Of a DNA stretch of 64,000 nt, positions 51,951 through 60,716 are shown one piece after another. The notes beneath the pieces are model-generated. The model had not been told where the DNA came from, made no database searches, and saw only the letters and a list, made by a program, of their open reading frames with translations. Made by a program: the position numbers and the translations under genes. This stretch comes from SZUA-217 sp964194555 (lineage in GTDB: Bacteria > Actinomycetota > Acidimicrobiia > Spongiisociales > ZC4RG35): the NCBI GenBank assembly GCA_964194555.1, contig CAXMMT010000010.1, positions 1 through 64,000 on the forward strand. Reading direction: 5' to 3'. The first letter of the stretch is position 1. Each line of letters opens with the position of its first letter.

Positions 51951-53082
51951 GGGCAGCACCGTGTCGGTGTCATACGCAGCAACCGAGGATATGGAGCTCA
52001 TCCGCACCACGGCGCGACAGTTCCTGGAGGAGCGCATCCGACTCGAAACTGTTCGGGACATCATGATGTCTGACGAGGGGTTCGACACAGGTCTCTGGAG
52101 AGAGATCGCCGACATGGGTTGGACCGGTCTCGCCATCGGCGAAGAGCATGGTGGAGCAGGGTACGGGTTGAGCCAGTTGGGCGTGCTTCTCGAGGAGATG
52201 GGTCGTCTGGTGACGCCAGGACCGTTCTTCGCCAGCGCCGTTCTGGCCACCGCGGCGATCGAGATGGCAGGTGATGACTCTCAGAAAGCCGCTCTGCTTC
52301 CACAACTGGCGGCCGGGGAGAGCATCGCCACACTGGCCGTGTTCGAAGAGCCTCGTGGATGGGATCCTTCCGTGCTGGCCACAACCGCGTCGGCCGACGG
52401 CGCCGGCTGGATCATCGATGGAGCAAAGCGGTTCGTCCTTGCCGGGGATCAGGCTGACGTCATCGTCGTGGCTGCCGGCTTCGAAGGCGGGATAGGCATG
52501 TTTGTCGTGCCAGGGGACGCATCGGGTCTCGAAGTCGTGGAGACACCTGTGCTCGATCCCACCCGTCGTCAGGCAGATGTCTCATTGAACGGCGTCCGGG
52601 TCGATGAGAGTGCTCTGCTGGGTGGTGGTGATTCCACGCTCCCGCTTCGCAAGACTCTGGGGATCGGGACTGCGTGTCTGGCAGCGGAGCAGGTCGGCGG
52701 GTCTCAGATGTGCCTCGAGATGTCGGTTGAGTATGCAAAGACCCGCTACCAGTTCGGCCGTCCAATCGGTTCGTTCCAGGCGATCAAGCACCGTTGCGCC
52801 GAAATGCTCATCAAGACCGAGCACGCCAGATCGACGGCGTATCACGCGGTCCGGGTCGTCGATGACGATGACGAGTTCTCCATTGCCGCGCCACTTGCCG
52901 GTTCGATCTGCTCGGATGCCTACAACTGGATCGCCGGCGAGACGATCCAGGTACACGGAGGGATCGCTTTCACCTGGGAGCACGATGCCCACCTCTATCT
53001 CAAGCGGGCGAAGGCTTCCTCCCTGCTATTCGGGGACCCCCGCTATCAGCGTCAGCTCTTGGGTCAGGCGATAGATCTCTAG
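51943..53082 (+). CDS. acyl-CoA dehydrogenase, partner subunit
   Basis: A 379-residue acyl-CoA dehydrogenase fold. EEHGGAGYGLSQLGVLLEEM, KRFVLAGDQADVIVVAA and YAKTRYQFGRPIGSFQAIKHR are the family blocks. The C-terminus IQVHGGIAFTWEHDAHLYLKR lacks the EG-TSEI block found in the upstream protein, as expected for the complementary chain of a heteromer. GTG 51943 (8-bp overlap with the previous stop) is used; ATG 51934 and GTG 51961 are alternatives. Confidence 0.8.
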   Translation: MGEGSTVSVSYAATEDMELIRTTARQFLEERIRLETVRDIMMSDEGFDTGLWREIADMGWTGLAIGEEHGGAGYGLSQLGVLLEEMGRLVTPGPFFASAVLATAAIEMAGDDSQKAALLPQLAAGESIATLAVFEEPRGWDPSVLATTASADGAGWIIDGAKRFVLAGDQADVIVVAAGFEGGIGMFVVPGDASGLEVVETPVLDPTRRQADVSLNGVRVDESALLGGGDSTLPLRKTLGIGTACLAAEQVGGSQMCLEMSVEYAKTRYQFGRPIGSFQAIKHRCAEMLIKTEHARSTAYHAVRVVDDDDEFSIAAPLAGSICSDAYNWIAGETIQVHGGIAFTWEHDAHLYLKRAKASSLLFGDPRYQRQLLGQAIDL

Positions 53083-53123
53083 TGCTCTGGCATCGCCAAC
53101 GTTTGTGGTCGGCGCAATAACCG

Positions 53124-53954
53124 TCACTTGTTGTGAAGATCGGACTGGGATGATTCGGTGTGAATGACCCGGTCACGGTGCACATGGCGACCCTCCACCG
53201 GGCGATGGGCCGCATCGTCGAGAAAGATCCGGCCGTCTTCGACATGGAGGAGGGCAGCGCCGTATGCATCCTGGAGGTGTCCGGTGGCGAGGACTTCCCG
53301 GGGCGGGCCTTGAGCGACCACTCGGCCTGAGAGGAGGACCACGTTGTCGGCCACTTGAGCTTCGGAGAGGTCGTGTGTGGTCATCACAACGGTGCACCCC
53401 CGGGCGAGCTCGTCGTGAATCACGAAGTCGATCGCCTGTGCGGTTGGAAAGTCGATTCCTGTTAGAGGCTCGTCCAGGAGAAGCAGGTCGTGCTCCTGGG
53501 CAAGACCTTGAGCCACGAATACCCGCTGACGCTGTCCGCCCGAAAGTTCGTTGAGGGGACGATTGCCGAGATCGGTGATCCCGGTGCGGTCCATCGCTTC
53601 TGCCACCGCGTCGCGATCGTCCTGACTGAGCCGTCTGTACGCGCCGGTACCGGCGTACCTGCCCATCATGACCACTTCCCGGACCGAGATGGGGAGGGCG
53701 TCATTCACCTTCGTGGTCTGAAGCACGTAGGAGATTCGATGCGAAGAACCGGCTCCGCCGAATACTTCGATTGAGCCGCTGATCGGGTCGATCAGTCCGG
53801 CAACCGCACTGAGAAGAGTCGACTTCCCGGAGCCGTTTGGCCCGATGACGGCGGTGACCTTCCCGGTGGGGATGGTGAAGGTCGACCTGCTGAGCGCCAC
53901 CGTCGGTCCGTAGCCGAGGACCAGATCTTCGGCCAGGACTGCATTGCTCCTCAT
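53124..53954 (-). CDS. znuC: zinc/manganese ABC transporter ATPase
   Basis: A 276-residue ATP-binding subunit. Walker A is VIGPNGSGKSTLLSAVAG, the signature LSGGQRQRVFVAQGLAQ, Walker B LLLLDEPLTGID, H-loop MTTHDLSEA. GYGPTVALSRSTFTIPTG and SVREVVMMGRYAGTGAYRRL resemble the ZnuC/MntB group. Its start overlaps the end of the Fur-family gene, forming a fur-znuC unit divergent from znuA-znuB; together these encode a complete importer. ATG 53960 two codons upstream is an alternative start. Confidence 0.85.
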   Translation of the reverse strand: MRSNAVLAEDLVLGYGPTVALSRSTFTIPTGKVTAVIGPNGSGKSTLLSAVAGLIDPISGSIEVFGGAGSSHRISYVLQTTKVNDALPISVREVVMMGRYAGTGAYRRLSQDDRDAVAEAMDRTGITDLGNRPLNELSGGQRQRVFVAQGLAQEHDLLLLDEPLTGIDFPTAQAIDFVIHDELARGCTVVMTTHDLSEAQVADNVVLLSGRVVAQGPPREVLATGHLQDAYGAALLHVEDGRIFLDDAAHRPVEGRHVHRDRVIHTESSQSDLHNK

Positions 53955-54391
53955 GCGCACCTCGAGCAGAGGCCTTCTAGCTCGAAGGCGTGGTTCACCG
54001 GTGTGAACGCGACGGTCGAACCGATTTCCTCAACGAGCTCACGAACCTTCTCTTCGTAAGAGTGAGGGAGGGCGAGATCCTCGACTTTGCCACAGTCGAG
54101 ACAGACCAGGTGGTGGTGATGTCCCTGTAGCCATTCGGCGAGCTCGTATCGGGCGACGCCCGACTTGGTGAAGTGTGGCACGACAACGCCGGACTCTTCG
54201 AGGACCGCCAACGATCGGTATAGGGAGGAAAGCGGCATCGTGGTTCCGATCTGGGCATGTAACTCTCCCGCAGACCTGGGGCCGCCCGACCCGGCAAGCG
54301 TCGCAACCAGCAGCCGACGTCCCCGTGTGTATCGGGCATCGTGGATCCTGAGCCGAGTCTCTATTTCGCCGTCGAGGCCTGTGGTTGTCAC
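53951..54391 (-). CDS. Fur-family metal regulator, probably Zur-like
   Basis: A 146-residue repressor: winged helix in residues about 10-85 (TRGRRLLVATLAGSGGPRSA, MPLSSLYRSLAVLEESGVV), then the metal region GHHHHLVCLDCGKVEDL and a closing CSRC, which form the structural zinc site with two C-x2-C pairs. GTG 54391 gives the usual length; the longer frame to 54595 would run across znuA. It precedes znuC in one operon and faces znuA. A 7-1-7 box at 54424-54438 is its likely operator. Zinc sensing is inferred from the ligands of the neighbouring ZnuA-like protein. Confidence 0.82.
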   Translation of the reverse strand: MTTTGLDGEIETRLRIHDARYTRGRRLLVATLAGSGGPRSAGELHAQIGTTMPLSSLYRSLAVLEESGVVVPHFTKSGVARYELAEWLQGHHHHLVCLDCGKVEDLALPHSYEEKVRELVEEIGSTVAFTPVNHAFELEGLCSRCA

Positions 54392-54419
54392 TGATATCCG
54401 ATCTCGGGTATTGTGGACG

Positions 54420-55310
54420 ATGTTGAGAATGATTCTCATTATAGGTGCGATGTCGCTTCTGGTGCTTACCGCTTGTGAAAACGATGAAGTCGGTACGGAC
54501 CCGAGATTTACGGTCGTGGTGACTACGACGATTATCGGAGATCTCGTCGGTAACGTCGTCGGAGCCGATGCCACGATCGAGGTGCTGGTCCCCATCGGAG
54601 CCGATCCTCACGACTACCAGGCCTCCTCACGTCAGGTGGCCGCCGTCAATGATGCCGATCTTGTCGTTGCCGTCGGGCTCGGGCTCGAGGAAGGCCTGGT
54701 CGATGTCCTGACAGCCGCAGAAGAGGACGGAGCCAACGTCATCGAGATAGCACCCCTGCTCGATCCGATTCCGCTGGAGAACAGCCTTGACCCACATGTC
54801 TGGCTCGATCCGAATCGGATGGCCGAAGCAGCGCGACTCATCGCCGAGGAGATGACAAGAGTCGATCCATTGGTCGACTGGTCGTCGCGAGCCGAGGTAT
54901 ATGCAATCGAACTCGACACCACCCACCGCGAGATCGAGTCGATTCTCCAAGCCGTTCATCGAGACTCGAGAAAGCTCGTCACCAACCACGACGCCTTGGG
55001 TTACTTCGCAGCGGTCTACGGCTTTGAGATCGTTGGGACCGTCGTCCCTGGAGGCTCGACCCTCGGCGCCCCCAGCTCGGATGAGTTGGCGGAGTTGGTG
55101 CGAGTGATCGAAGAGGAGGATGTTCCAGCGATCTTTGCCGACACGACCGAGTCTTCCGCCCTTGCTTTCTCAGTGGCTGCCGAGGTCGGCCACGAGGTCG
55201 AGGTTGTCGACCTGTACACGGGGTCTTTGGGGGAGCCCGGTTCCGGAGCCGACACCCTCATCGGGATGCTCTTGACCAACGCCGAGTTGATTGCCGGGGC
55301 GCTGGGATGA
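54420..55310 (+). CDS. znuA: zinc-type ABC transporter binding lipoprotein
   Basis: A 296-residue cluster-9 metal-binding protein. A short signal peptide ends in lipobox VLTACE. Metal ligands appear as His in GADPHDYQAS, His in SLDPHVWLDPN, His in TNHDALGYFAAVYG and Asp in VVDLYTGSLG. The third His (rather than Glu) favours zinc over manganese. No His-rich loop is present. ATG 54420 lies 29 bp from the divergent Fur gene; a Fur box overlaps the first codons, so ATG 54429 or leaderless initiation is also possible. Confidence 0.85.
   Translation: MLRMILIIGAMSLLVLTACENDEVGTDPRFTVVVTTTIIGDLVGNVVGADATIEVLVPIGADPHDYQASSRQVAAVNDADLVVAVGLGLEEGLVDVLTAAEEDGANVIEIAPLLDPIPLENSLDPHVWLDPNRMAEAARLIAEEMTRVDPLVDWSSRAEVYAIELDTTHREIESILQAVHRDSRKLVTNHDALGYFAAVYGFEIVGTVVPGGSTLGAPSSDELAELVRVIEEEDVPAIFADTTESSALAFSVAAEVGHEVEVVDLYTGSLGEPGSGADTLIGMLLTNAELIAGALG
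54424..54438. promoter_or_regulatory. Fur/Zur-type 7-1-7 operator
   Basis: TGAGAAT-G-ATTCTCA is a perfect 7-1-7 inverted repeat, close to the TGATAAT-N-ATTATCA core known for Fur-family repressors. It sits between the divergent Fur-family gene and znuA, over the first znuA codons. Binding by the adjacent regulator is inferred. Confidence 0.75.
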
Positions 55311-55335
55311 GAAGGGTGGTTAGCGTGGAGACATC

Positions 55336-56178
55336 GTGGAGTGGTTGACGGCGCCGTTCGAATTCGCCTTCCAACAGCGAGCCCTTATCGGAGGATCTCT
55401 CGCGGCGATCGCACTTGCACTTGTCGGCACGTGGGTGGTCATCCGAGGAATGAGTTTTCTCGGTGACGCCCTGGTTCACGGCGTCGTGCCCGGGATTGCG
55501 CTGGCGATCCTTCTCGACTTCAACGTGATGATTGGTGCTGTTCTGGCGGCTGTCGTGATGTTGGCCGGCATCAATCTGGTTCATCGCCAGACGGCCTTCT
55601 CCGAGGACACCGGCATCGGGCTTCTCTTCGTCGGTATGCTCGGCGTGGGAGTGATCCTGATCTCGAGAACCCCCTCGTACTCGGGCAGCCTCACGGCGAT
55701 TCTCTTTGGTGACGTGCTTGGCGTGACTATCGGTGACATCCGGGTGCTGGTGCTGGTGGCAGTTGTCATCCTGGTCGTTTCGGTCCTGCTGTACCGCCAC
55801 TTCCTGGTCCTGGCATTCAATGAGCAGAAAGCCCAGCTCTTTGGCTTCCGGCCCCGCTTTGCCCAGGCCGCCCTTCTCGGGCTGATCACCCTTGGCATCG
55901 TGGGCTCGTTCCAAACGGTCGGAACGCTTCTTGTGCTGGGGCTGCTGGTAGGACCGCCTGCGACGGCAGCTTTGATAGTGCGACGGGTGCCGATCATGAT
56001 GGTCACCGCTGCCGTCATCGGGGTGATGTCTGTGGCCGCGGGTCTGATCATCAGCTACCACTTCGACACGGCGGGGTCGGCAACCATGGCCGTGGTTCCG
56101 ATCGTGCTGTTCTTCGTGACCTTGACGATCAAGAACTTGGCGGGCCGGGCCGGTCGTCCCGCTACTGCGCCGGGCTAG
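55336..56178 (+). CDS. znuB: zinc/manganese ABC transporter permease
   Basis: A 280-residue membrane protein with about eight hydrophobic helices. AIALALVGTWVVIRGMSFLGDALVHGVVPGIA and HRQTAFSEDTGIGLLFVGMLG match the ZnuB/MntC permease family, as do SFQTVGTLLVLGLLVGPPATA near the C-terminus. GTG 55336 follows znuA by 25 bp. It forms the channel for the importer with znuC on the other strand. Confidence 0.88.
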   Translation: MEWLTAPFEFAFQQRALIGGSLAAIALALVGTWVVIRGMSFLGDALVHGVVPGIALAILLDFNVMIGAVLAAVVMLAGINLVHRQTAFSEDTGIGLLFVGMLGVGVILISRTPSYSGSLTAILFGDVLGVTIGDIRVLVLVAVVILVVSVLLYRHFLVLAFNEQKAQLFGFRPRFAQAALLGLITLGIVGSFQTVGTLLVLGLLVGPPATAALIVRRVPIMMVTAAVIGVMSVAAGLIISYHFDTAGSATMAVVPIVLFFVTLTIKNLAGRAGRPATAPG

Positions 56179-56184
56179 TTGTTG

Positions 56185-56238
56185 CCGAACCTGAGGTAGT
56201 TACGCCCGTATATGGGGGCGTAACTACCTCAGGTTCGG
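56185..56238. terminator. 23-bp perfect inverted repeat between convergent genes
   Basis: Arms begin CCGAACCTGAGGTAGTTACG and pair perfectly over 23 bp around the 8-base loop GTATATGG. It lies between the znuB stop and the end of the gene at 56246 on the other strand, so it could end transcription from both sides, although no T run follows either arm. Confidence 0.6.
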
Positions 56239-56245
56239 GTATTGG

Positions 56246-56734
56246 TTAGCCGGTGCTGATCTGGCAGCCCTGGTCCTGCATCGTGTTGGCCGCGTGTTGG
56301 GCGAAGGCTTCTGCTTCGGTGCGGCGGGCTTCACCGGCGGCTTGGGCGACCTCGGTGGCCCATTGGTCGAGAAGACCCTGCAACTCGTCACAAGTTTCGG
56401 CTTCGTCGATCTCGTAGACAGGGGTGGGGACCTCAGGGGAAACATCCATGTTCCATTCGAAGCTCTCACCGACACTGCGGGCAACCATGAAGTCGTCTTT
56501 CCAGGTCTCGGTGGGGAAGCCCAGCGGGGCGTCCCCCTTGAGAGTCACCTCACCGGGAGACGGGGCGTATTCTCTGACCTCTATCGACCACTCGACCTGC
56601 TCGCCGGCGGTTGTCTCTGTGTCGTTGCCGAGATTGACGAAAAACAGGGTGATCACTACCAAAACGGCGACGGCCAGCACACCCCAAAGAAGCCAACGGC
56701 CCCAATTCAGGTCGAGTGATTCACGGTCGGTCAT
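56246..56734 (-). CDS. single-pass membrane protein of unknown function
   Basis: A 162-residue protein with a 14-residue cytoplasmic tail, one transmembrane helix (about 15-35, LLWGVLAVAVLVVITLFFVN) and an extracytoplasmic part with ETTAGEQVEWSIEVREYAPS and a helical Ala/Glu-rich C-terminus containing two Cys (ETCDELQ and QDQGCQ) that could form a disulfide. No family was recognised. It follows the peptide-transporter permease gene by 12 bp on the same strand and may be transcribed with that operon. Confidence 0.65.
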   Translation of the reverse strand: MTDRESLDLNWGRWLLWGVLAVAVLVVITLFFVNLGNDTETTAGEQVEWSIEVREYAPSPGEVTLKGDAPLGFPTETWKDDFMVARSVGESFEWNMDVSPEVPTPVYEIDEAETCDELQGLLDQWATEVAQAAGEARRTEAEAFAQHAANTMQDQGCQISTG

Positions 56735-56746
56735 CCCGGTTGCGCG

Positions 56747-57685
56747 CTACTGACTACGTAACTTGGGATCGAGGGCGTCCCGGAGACCATCACCTATGAA
56801 GTTGACGCTGATCACCGTGAGCGAGATCAAAATACCTGGCCAGAGGACACGCATCGGTGTGATGGTGATGTAACCCTGGGCGTCGAAGAGGAGCCTGCCC
56901 CAGGTGGGGAAGTCGGAGGGGAATCCAAGGCCGAGGAATGACAACGCCGATTCGGTGATGATGGCGATCGCCACGCCGAGAGCTGCCGCCACCATGACAG
57001 GGCTGAGAACGTTGGGAAATATGTGGCGGAACACAACGCTTCGCTTTCTGGAGCCGATGCTGTGGGCGGCGAGCACGAACTCCTGTTCCTTGAGAGCGAG
57101 GACATCGCCTCGCACCACACGGGCGGTCTGCATCCAACTCGTGATCCCGATGATGCTCACCACCAGTATGAAGATTCCCAGCTCAGGACCAAATGCTTCA
57201 CGAAGCGGGTCCCTGAACAACATGATGATGACCAACAGCAGCGGGAGGATCGGTAGGGCAAGGAACATGTCGGTCCCTCTCATGAGGATCCCGTCGAGCT
57301 TGCTGAAGAATCCGGAGAGGATGCCCACCACCGTCCCAATGACAACACCGACGATCATGGCGGCGATACCGACCGACAGCGAGATCCGACCACCCACCAT
57401 CACCCGCGCCATCACGTCCCGACCGAGGTTGTCAGTGCCCATGGGATGATCCAACGATGGGGTCAGGCTTGCCTGCGAGGTGTCGATTGCGAAAGGATCC
57501 AGCGGGTATATGAGCGGTCCGACATAGCTTCCGAACATGATGACCAAAAGCAGGACCAGACCGACCATCGCCCCCTTGTGTCGCCGGAACTGACGCCACA
57601 CGTCGGACCAGAGAGACCGGTACCTTTCCGGAGACTCGATCGTCTGATCTTGCGTCTCCTCTACTCTTTCTCGGGTTGTCGCCAT
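56747..57685 (-). CDS. dipeptide/oligopeptide ABC permease, DppC type
   Basis: A 312-residue inner-membrane permease with six hydrophobic helices. The N-terminal WRQFRRHKGAMVGLVLLLVI and HPMGTDNLGRDVMARVMVGG are DppC/OppC hallmarks; the EAA loop contacting the ATPases is in EQEFVLAAHSIGSRKRSVVF...HIFPN. It pairs with the DppB-type protein encoded just upstream. Last transport gene of the operon. Confidence 0.88.
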   Translation of the reverse strand: MATTRERVEETQDQTIESPERYRSLWSDVWRQFRRHKGAMVGLVLLLVIMFGSYVGPLIYPLDPFAIDTSQASLTPSLDHPMGTDNLGRDVMARVMVGGRISLSVGIAAMIVGVVIGTVVGILSGFFSKLDGILMRGTDMFLALPILPLLLVIIMLFRDPLREAFGPELGIFILVVSIIGITSWMQTARVVRGDVLALKEQEFVLAAHSIGSRKRSVVFRHIFPNVLSPVMVAAALGVAIAIITESALSFLGLGFPSDFPTWGRLLFDAQGYITITPMRVLWPGILISLTVISVNFIGDGLRDALDPKLRSQ

Positions 57686-57702
57686 CTACGTTTCCTGACT
57701 TC

Positions 57703-58716
57703 TCATTCGTATCTTATCCGGGGGTCCAAAAGGCCATACGTGATGTCGGCTAGCAGATTGAACACGACGATGAGCACCGCAAAGAGAAACGTCAGCGTCT
57801 GCACCATTGGAACATCGGCACCCTGGATGGCGCTGATCAGTAGTTGACCGAGCCCGTTGATCCGGAAGATCTGCTCGGTGATGATCGCACCGGCAAAGAC
57901 TCCGGGGATCTGCAGGGCGATCAGGGTCACCACCGGAATCAGGCTGTTGCGAAGCACATGGGTGACGAGAACCTTGTTCTCGTTCAGTCCCTTGGATCGC
58001 GCGGTTCGCACATAGTCCTCGTTCAGGTTGTCCAACATCGACGACCTGGTGAATCGGCTCAATGCGGCGGCGTTGAATAACGCCAGCACGGCAACGGGCA
58101 TGATCATCTGCTTGAACTGGAGAACCAGCGTTTCCCAACTGTTGACCACCAGTGTGGTGTCATAGAACGACGGAAACCAACCCAGCCAGACACTGAAAAC
58201 GACGATGGCAAGCAGTCCGGTGAAAAAGGTGGGAACGGAATAGCCGACCATGGTGACGAAGGTCCCGACGTTGTCGAAAACCGAGTACTGCTTGTAGGCG
58301 CTGATTACACCGACGGGAATGGCGATCATGACACCGAGGATGAAAGCCAGACCCAGGACCCAGAGGGTCTGGGGGATGCGCTCGATGATGGTGTCCACGA
58401 CCGGGGCCTTCGATGACCACGAGATGATACGGACCCGGTTTTCGCTGTCGCCGATGGTGATGTTGAACATCTGCTCGATGAGATTGATTGGTTCGACGAT
58501 CATCATTTGGTACAACCACTTCAACCAGGAGACCAGGAAAGGGTCGTTGAATCCGAGGGCCTCCCTGATCTTCTCCCGAACCTCCGGGGGAATGGTCAGA
58601 GGAAGACTCGCAGTGGGATCGCCGGGAGCAAGGTCGAGGATTGCGAATATGACAAAACTGATGACGATCAGAGTCGGGATAGCGAACAGAGTTCGCCTAA
58701 TGATGTAACGACCCAT
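57703..58716 (-). CDS. dipeptide/oligopeptide ABC permease, DppB type
   Basis: A 337-residue permease. MGRYIIRRTLFAIPTLIVIS at the N-terminus, LAPGDPTASL, and the EAA-loop region DYVRTARSKGLNENKVLVTHVLRN followed by IITEQIFRINGLGQLL are characteristic of the DppB/OppB family. It ends 17 bp before the dppC-type start. A strong hairpin separates it from the binding-protein gene upstream. Confidence 0.88.
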   Translation of the reverse strand: MGRYIIRRTLFAIPTLIVISFVIFAILDLAPGDPTASLPLTIPPEVREKIREALGFNDPFLVSWLKWLYQMMIVEPINLIEQMFNITIGDSENRVRIISWSSKAPVVDTIIERIPQTLWVLGLAFILGVMIAIPVGVISAYKQYSVFDNVGTFVTMVGYSVPTFFTGLLAIVVFSVWLGWFPSFYDTTLVVNSWETLVLQFKQMIMPVAVLALFNAAALSRFTRSSMLDNLNEDYVRTARSKGLNENKVLVTHVLRNSLIPVVTLIALQIPGVFAGAIITEQIFRINGLGQLLISAIQGADVPMVQTLTFLFAVLIVVFNLLADITYGLLDPRIRYE

Positions 58717-58754
58717 TGGCTATCTATTTCCCTGGCGCAAAGGATCACGATAGC

Positions 58755-58792
58755 AAGAGAGCCTCTCAGTGGGACCTGAGAGGCTCTCTTTT
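58755..58792. terminator. 15-bp intergenic hairpin between binding protein and permease genes
   Basis: AAGAGAGCCTCTCAG and CTGAGAGGCTCTCTT pair perfectly around the loop TGGGAC. Genes on both sides run on the minus strand, where no T run follows the stem; TTTT follows only on the plus strand. It may stabilise the 3' end of the binding-protein mRNA or attenuate transcription into the permeases. Confidence 0.6.
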
Positions 58793-58813
58793 CAGCTAGA
58801 TGTTGTTGTCTAG

Positions 58814-60598
58814 TTACTCGCTTCGGGTCCAGTCTTCGACGTTCCAGTACTCGGAGTCCCAAGCGTTGAGATCCCCAACTCCCCCGATCGAGTTGGCGAA
58901 AGCCGAGACACTGCCACGCCAGATCAGCGGGATCATCGCGCCAGCCTGAATCACCAGGTCGTTCAACTCCTTGACGATCTCGATTCGACGATCGAGGTCC
59001 CCAGTCGTGGTCAACTCCAAGTACAGAGCATCGTACTCGGCACTCGAATAGCGGGGGATGTTTCCTCCGCCGAAGTTGGCGCTGGGCGAGATGACCTGGT
59101 CTGTAGTCCAGTTACTCATGTAGGTCTGGGGGTCCGGGCTTCCGGCACCATTGGTGTACATCTCGATGTCTGAGTAGAACACCTGGTAGGTGTCAGGGCT
59201 GGCCTGATCACCACCGAAGAACACCGAAGCGTCGATGTTCTTGAGTTCTGTGTCAACACCGATCTGAGCCCAGTAGGACTTGACCAGATCCTGGTTGCTC
59301 TGCCTGACCGCGTTGGTCGAGGTCTGGTACAGAACAAAGAGGGGATCGCCCGTGTCGGGATCTTCCCGAATGCCGTCGCCGTCTGTATCCAGGTAGCCGG
59401 CCTCATCGAGCAGTGCGTTGGCACCGTCGATGTCTTGAACTAGGCAGGCATCGTTGGCAGTCGAGGCGTACGGCGCTCCGGGCCACACATTGCATGTGGG
59501 GCTACCGGCGAAGCCGTAACCAACATCAACCAACTCCTGACGGTTGATCGCCATACTCAGGGCCTGGTACACGGCCGGATCCGTGAGGAACGGATGAGTC
59601 GTGCCGGGCTCTGAACGTTGATCACCGAGATCAGGATCCGGATCCGTCTGGTTGATCATCAGACGCTCGACGTTGGACGCGAAACCAGCGAGAACCACAC
59701 CAATACCGGTGTCCTCCATGTTGGCCAATACCACAGGGTCGACCTGCAGGTTCCAGCCATAATCGGCCTCACCAAGCTCGAGGACCGAACGAGCCGACGC
59801 CTCGGCGTCGCCGCCACCCTTGATCAGCACAGTGCCGAAGAACGGCTTGCCGTCTTCGGCGCCCCGATAATTCGGGTTGTAGTCATACAGAGCCGTGTCG
59901 TTGACCTTGAAGTCGTTGACCATGTAAGGACCGGTTCCAATCGGTCCGAAGTTCTCATCGGTGCAGGCAACCGCATCGGTACCCACGCAATTCTCGAACT
60001 GTGCCTTCTGCAAGATCGGTGACTGGTAGGTCACGAAAGCGTTGTACGGGAACGGCGTCTCAGTTTCGAAGGTGATTGTGACGGTTGTGGCGTCCACAGC
60101 CTCCACACTGGTAATTCCTGTGAAGAAGCCTGACTGGGTGCAGTCCGCGGTCTGTGTGCAGTACTCATAAGTGAATACCACGTCATCCGCCGTGAACGCG
60201 GAGCCATCCGACCAGGTGACACCCTCTTTGAGGGTCCATGTGACCGACAGCAAATCGTCCGCAACAGTGGGAACGTCGGCTGCCAGGACCGCCACCAGGT
60301 TTCCTGCGGGGTCGTACTCAGCCAGCGGCTCGAGGATCAAGGATGCTGCGAGCAGTTCCTTGGTACCACCGGAGAGCAACGGGTTGAGTGTCGACGCGGC
60401 CTGCCATTGCAGCAGGGTCAACGCGCCACCTTGACCCGCCATGCCACCCGTGTCGGGTGCCTCGGTGGTGTCGGTAGTGGCCTCGGTGGTGGCCGTGGCA
60501 CCTTCGGTGGTGTCGGCGGCTCCATCGTCGCCGTCTCCGCACGCCGCGAGCACAAGTGCAAGAACGGCGAACAGAGCCAGCCATTTAATTCTTTTCAT
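58814..60598 (-). CDS. peptide ABC transporter substrate-binding lipoprotein
   Basis: A 594-residue SBP_bac_5-family (DppA/OppA-like) protein. ATG 60598 follows GGAGGAGAAAA; the signal peptide ends in lipobox LVLAACG and is followed by a Thr/Glu/Ala linker. LTLLQWQAASTLNPLLSGG, VTWTLKEGVTWSDGSAFTADDVVFTYEY and AINRQELVDVGYGFAGSP are family signatures. It captures peptides or similar solutes outside the membrane. Encoded between the ATPase and permease genes of one operon. Confidence 0.88.
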   Translation of the reverse strand: MKRIKWLALFAVLALVLAACGDGDDGAADTTEGATATTEATTDTTEAPDTGGMAGQGGALTLLQWQAASTLNPLLSGGTKELLAASLILEPLAEYDPAGNLVAVLAADVPTVADDLLSVTWTLKEGVTWSDGSAFTADDVVFTYEYCTQTADCTQSGFFTGITSVEAVDATTVTITFETETPFPYNAFVTYQSPILQKAQFENCVGTDAVACTDENFGPIGTGPYMVNDFKVNDTALYDYNPNYRGAEDGKPFFGTVLIKGGGDAEASARSVLELGEADYGWNLQVDPVVLANMEDTGIGVVLAGFASNVERLMINQTDPDPDLGDQRSEPGTTHPFLTDPAVYQALSMAINRQELVDVGYGFAGSPTCNVWPGAPYASTANDACLVQDIDGANALLDEAGYLDTDGDGIREDPDTGDPLFVLYQTSTNAVRQSNQDLVKSYWAQIGVDTELKNIDASVFFGGDQASPDTYQVFYSDIEMYTNGAGSPDPQTYMSNWTTDQVISPSANFGGGNIPRYSSAEYDALYLELTTTGDLDRRIEIVKELNDLVIQAGAMIPLIWRGSVSAFANSIGGVGDLNAWDSEYWNVEDWTRSE

Positions 60599-60716
60599 AG
60601 GGTTTTCTCCTCCATACATCCGGTACGAACGACCGGCATCGGGAGAACGGTAACACCGTTTTCACCGGTGTGGACGAGGAAGTGACTCGGGCCGGGATGT
60701 CGGCTACTGCCCGCGG

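Noticed and set aside
60647..60661. AACGGT-AAC-ACCGTT inverted repeat before the peptide-binding protein gene
   Set aside because: Six-base arms are short and no regulator or second copy was recognised, so it may be chance.
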